A stretch of 64,000 nucleotides of DNA, taken from the NCBI GenBank assembly GCA_013397845.1, contig VZTG01006781.1, positions 627,592 through 691,591 of the forward strand, given 5' to 3'. This DNA comes from Melanocharis versteri (Eukaryota > Chordata > Aves > Passeriformes > Melanocharitidae). Below are positions 54,701-58,700 of this stretch, one piece after another (positions within the stretch are counted from its first letter, which is position 1; every line of letters starts with the position of its first letter). A program made the position numbers and the translations under genes. The notes beneath the pieces were generated by a model. It was not told the origin of the DNA. It worked only from the letters and a program-made list of their open reading frames with translations, and searched no databases.

Positions 54701-55744
54701 CCCTCTCCTGCTTACGTATTGTTCTTGCGATGGGCATCTACTCTTGACATCAGTTACCATTTCCTGCACAGCCAGCAGGGAGTATTCTTGCCTGGTTTCC
54801 TGGTTTTCAAGTTTGTCCTCATGTTTATGTTGCACTCCTGGTCCAGAATAGTAGTAATAGACCATTGACTACTGTATTCTCTCTCACTTATCCTTCTCCT
54901 TGCTCTGTAATAACTGTCTAAACTAAATTTAAGTGATCTTACACAAATTACCTTGCCTCTTTGCGGTTCCAGCAATTATCTACCTCTGGCAATACAGTTT
55001 GTGGCCTACACTTGAAAATGCTCTATTATAGTAGTACCATTATGATTCTAAAATTCAATACAAAGATAAAATTCAAATGCAGATATGATCAGAATGTGCA
55101 GCAAGAGCATAGCAGGAGTGTCAAATATTGCACTCTATGGCCTATAAAGAGGAAATAACTCTAGCACTATAAAGGCAGCTATTAGTACTATTTTGGAAGC
55201 TCTCAGTGGCTTTTCACTAATGTCTGTGCCCTTTTTCTGTGCTGTTTTCTCCCCTCAGACACTCTGATGTTTTACAATCTGTTCTGAGTGCATGATTTCT
55301 ATTTCTCTGTGTCTCCCTCCTTCCCTGCCTCACTCAATGTGTATACACAAAACCCGGGTTTACTTTGCTCCAAGTCATCAGGTTATTATCTTCTGAATTA
55401 ATGGCATGTGGACCTGCAAACCAGGCAGTTTAGTGGGTGGGGGTGGGGGATTCAGGGGTCTTAAGTCCCTCCCTAGTTTTGTTATTGACCTCTCATGGGG
55501 TTATGCTTAGGTCATAGAGTGGTTTGGGTTGGAAGGGGCCTTTAAAGGTCACCTAGTCCAATGCCCCTGCAATGAGCAGGGTCAATAAATAAAGGCTCTG
55601 AGTTTCTGTTTCCTGAAGACTGGAACTAGAGGACTTGGGCCTCCCACAGAATGGTGCCATATAGGCTCCACTTAGGTGCTACAGCGCTTTTTTCCCAAGT
55701 AAATCTGCTGTTGCTATGAAGTTTCAGGAGACAATATAGTAGTT

Positions 55745-55780
<36 letters not shown>

Positions 55781-58700
55781 ATAATAATAATAATAATAAT
55801 AGCAGCAATGCTGTTTTATAAAAAGGAAAGGAATAGAATGGAGTACAATATTTCAATGAATATTAATGACTACAACAAAGAGTAGTTTCTGGTTTTGGCA
55901 CTTTATGATGCAGAGCCTTTTTCTGCATAGATTTCATTCTGCATCCACACAGTGAAGTGGATTCTCTTGATGTGAAGTTCTTGTTGTCAGGCCCAGATGT
56001 CCTGGGGTGCAGGAAACTGCTAGCTAGTGTGGGCAGGGTGGATGTGGAAGGTGAGACACTGGGGCTCTCCAGCTTTGTCACAGTGAGAGGAGTAACCGAT
56101 GGCCTCTACCTGTCTGTGCTTGCTTTTCAATGTCCTCCAGTGAAAGGCTCGTGGTCTTGCTGGACTCCCTGGTCTCACTGCTCAGCCACCTGTGGGGGTG
56201 GGCACTACCAGCGCACGCGGACCTGCACCAACCCAGCTCCGTCCAGCGGGGAGGACATCTGCATCGGGCTGCACACCGAGGAGGCCCTCTGCAACACGCA
56301 CCCCTGCCAAGGTAGCCGCTTCTCATCCCTGCTCCAGCGGGCTTCCATGGTGGTGGGAGCAAGGCACAGCTGCAAAATGTTTAAAAAACAAGTTAGAAAC
56401 ATCACCAGTTACGAGTTTTTTGGTCATTCAGTTGATGTCTGTTGAGCCAGGGGAAAAGGAGACATCCTAGCATTAGCCACAATGCATCCCCTTTCTCTTT
56501 GTCTGTTCACTGGCCCTTGTTCTGGCATTCTGGTGCCGGTCAAGCAAAATTTTGCTAACAGTTGATCCCTTTCACGTAACTGAAAAAGCAGCAGCTTGGT
56601 TCTTCAATGTGGAAGCTGACCTGAAAAACAAAAGGAGTCATGAGGCTGCAATCTGTACAGTTGCTGAAGGGACAATCCTTCCTTTTTGTTTCATAGACAG
56701 CAGATCAGCATGTGCTACAACTCAGGGGATAGAGTTTAGATCTACGCTGGTTTTGAACTACCTTTGTGTATTTCTGATCCAGTGCAGGCTGACTCCTGCT
56801 CTCAGGAACATCAGCAAAACTCTGTAAGTGCTCTAATTTGTGCTGTCTGCTTGAGATATCCCTGGGAGGCCACATCAAAACTTGGAGGTCCTGGTGCAAC
56901 GTTGCTCCACCCTGCTCCTTGTATGTCTTTAACCAGAGAGCTGATATAGGAGCTTTTAAGACAACTTTGTTCTGTGCAGTGCTCCACCAAGGGTTAGTTT
57001 AGTCCATATTAAGAGAACTACAACCTGACAAGTAGGGTGTGATGCTTGCACTGAGAAAATTAAATCCACTAAGGACCCATGGAATAGATGTGTGAGAGAG
57101 GCCCAGGCCAGGATCTAGGACCCTTCAGCGTGGGAGAAGTCTGGTATCTACAAAGCATCCTTTTCCTTCTTGGTGACTCTGTGTGTGTGTTTGCCTGACC
57201 CTGGATTTCAGGTGGCTGGTCAGAGTGGTCAGAGTGGAGCCTGTGCAATGAAGAGGGGATCCAGTACCGCAGCCGCTACTGCGAGGTGCACAGCCCGGAC
57301 TCTTCCCAGTGCGTCGGAAACAGCACTCAGTACCAGGATTGCCTGTACAATGAAATTCCTGGTATGTACCGTGCCATCCAGGAGGACAGGGTGAGCCAGT
57401 TCTGGAGAGCAGCTCGTGCCTGGAGTGTCAGACTAGGCTGAGATTTTCTCTGTTATAAATTGGGTTTGGATGCTCCTAGAAAAACAAGCAAACAGATAAA
57501 CGTTATAAATTCCCTTGTGGCAGGCACAGGGTAAATGGCTTTCCCTTAAGCAGCTTAACATTTCTGTTAAACAGAATTACTTTGATCTGTAACAAATAAC
57601 TAGTATTGCTTCACCTGAATTGAAGCTTTTAACCTTGTCTAGTTTGTCTTAGGCTGGGTTATAAAAATTGTCTCTGTTCTCAGTATGCATACGGGCAACA
57701 GAAGGTCCTTGATTTCAGGTATCAAAAAATCATCCCAAAAGAGCAAAGAGTTAAGGTGAGGCGGATGGAGAAAATTGGGGTATGAAGGTGGGAGATTAAT
57801 CCAGGGTCTAACCGAGCAATACTGTTGATGGACAGATGGTCACCAGCATATTCCACCCTGTGTTTTCTGAAAATTGAATCTCTCAGGCAAATATCTGATA
57901 TGAGTCTAGACTGAATGATGCCTTTCCACATGTTTTGTTTTTGGATTGCAGTGCACTGACTTAAAAATCTGAGATCTCTAGGCAATGGTATTTTTTCATG
58001 GTTTTCTCAGCTATCATCTTTTCCCTAAATTGAAGAAGCTAAAGAGTGATCAGGTAACAGTACCAGAATTGTAAGATCTTTGGAGAGGTTCCGTTGTGTG
58101 TGTTTCAAACCATGAGCTTATAATTCAATTTAGAGAGACTCTCAGCTTTCTGCAGAACATATGAGCACCCTCTCGTGTCTGGAGCACAGAGGGTTTAATT
58201 ACCTGAAGAAGTAAAGGGATGGCAAAATGACAACTTTCTCCAATCTTCTTTTATTTGTTTAGTGATCCTTCCAGCCTCCAGCATCGATGAGAGCACAAAC
58301 TGTGGAGGTAGGTTACCACTAACTATATATCTTATTTTTATCTTAACCTGGCTTCTTTTCTCCCTGTGCAATATCAACAAAGCCATTAATCTATACAGTT
58401 CATATCCCACTGATAGCCTTAATTCCACTGGAGTCTTGCTGTCTGAGTCAGACTGGAGGAATGTATCGCATATCCACTTGTCAGTTCCAAGATTTTTATT
58501 TATTTGGAAGTTTGGGTTGGCCACTGAGGGTCATTAACTACCAGAGAGCAATTGCTTGTGTCTCTCTACTTCCAGGGTAAATGGTTCAGGTGGAAGGAAG
58601 GGTTATTCCCCATTCACCACTGTAAGCCTCCAGCTGTTTGGAGGCAGGTGTTTTTAAATAACATATAAAGATTTTCGTGAACAGGGCCTCTTAGACAGAT

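Larger units (their letters stand above)
54283..56140 (+). other. SEMA5B intron, 1.9 kb
   Basis: Holds a (CAA)n run at 54345-54365, a T16 tract at 54387-54402, a CR1 fragment at 55511-55582 and a compound TAG/TAA microsatellite at 55739-55808. Confidence 0.75.

Noticed and set aside
55626..55856. Minus-strand ORF with a long Leu run
   Set aside because: Translation of the (TAG)n(TAA)n microsatellite, not a signal peptide or membrane gene.
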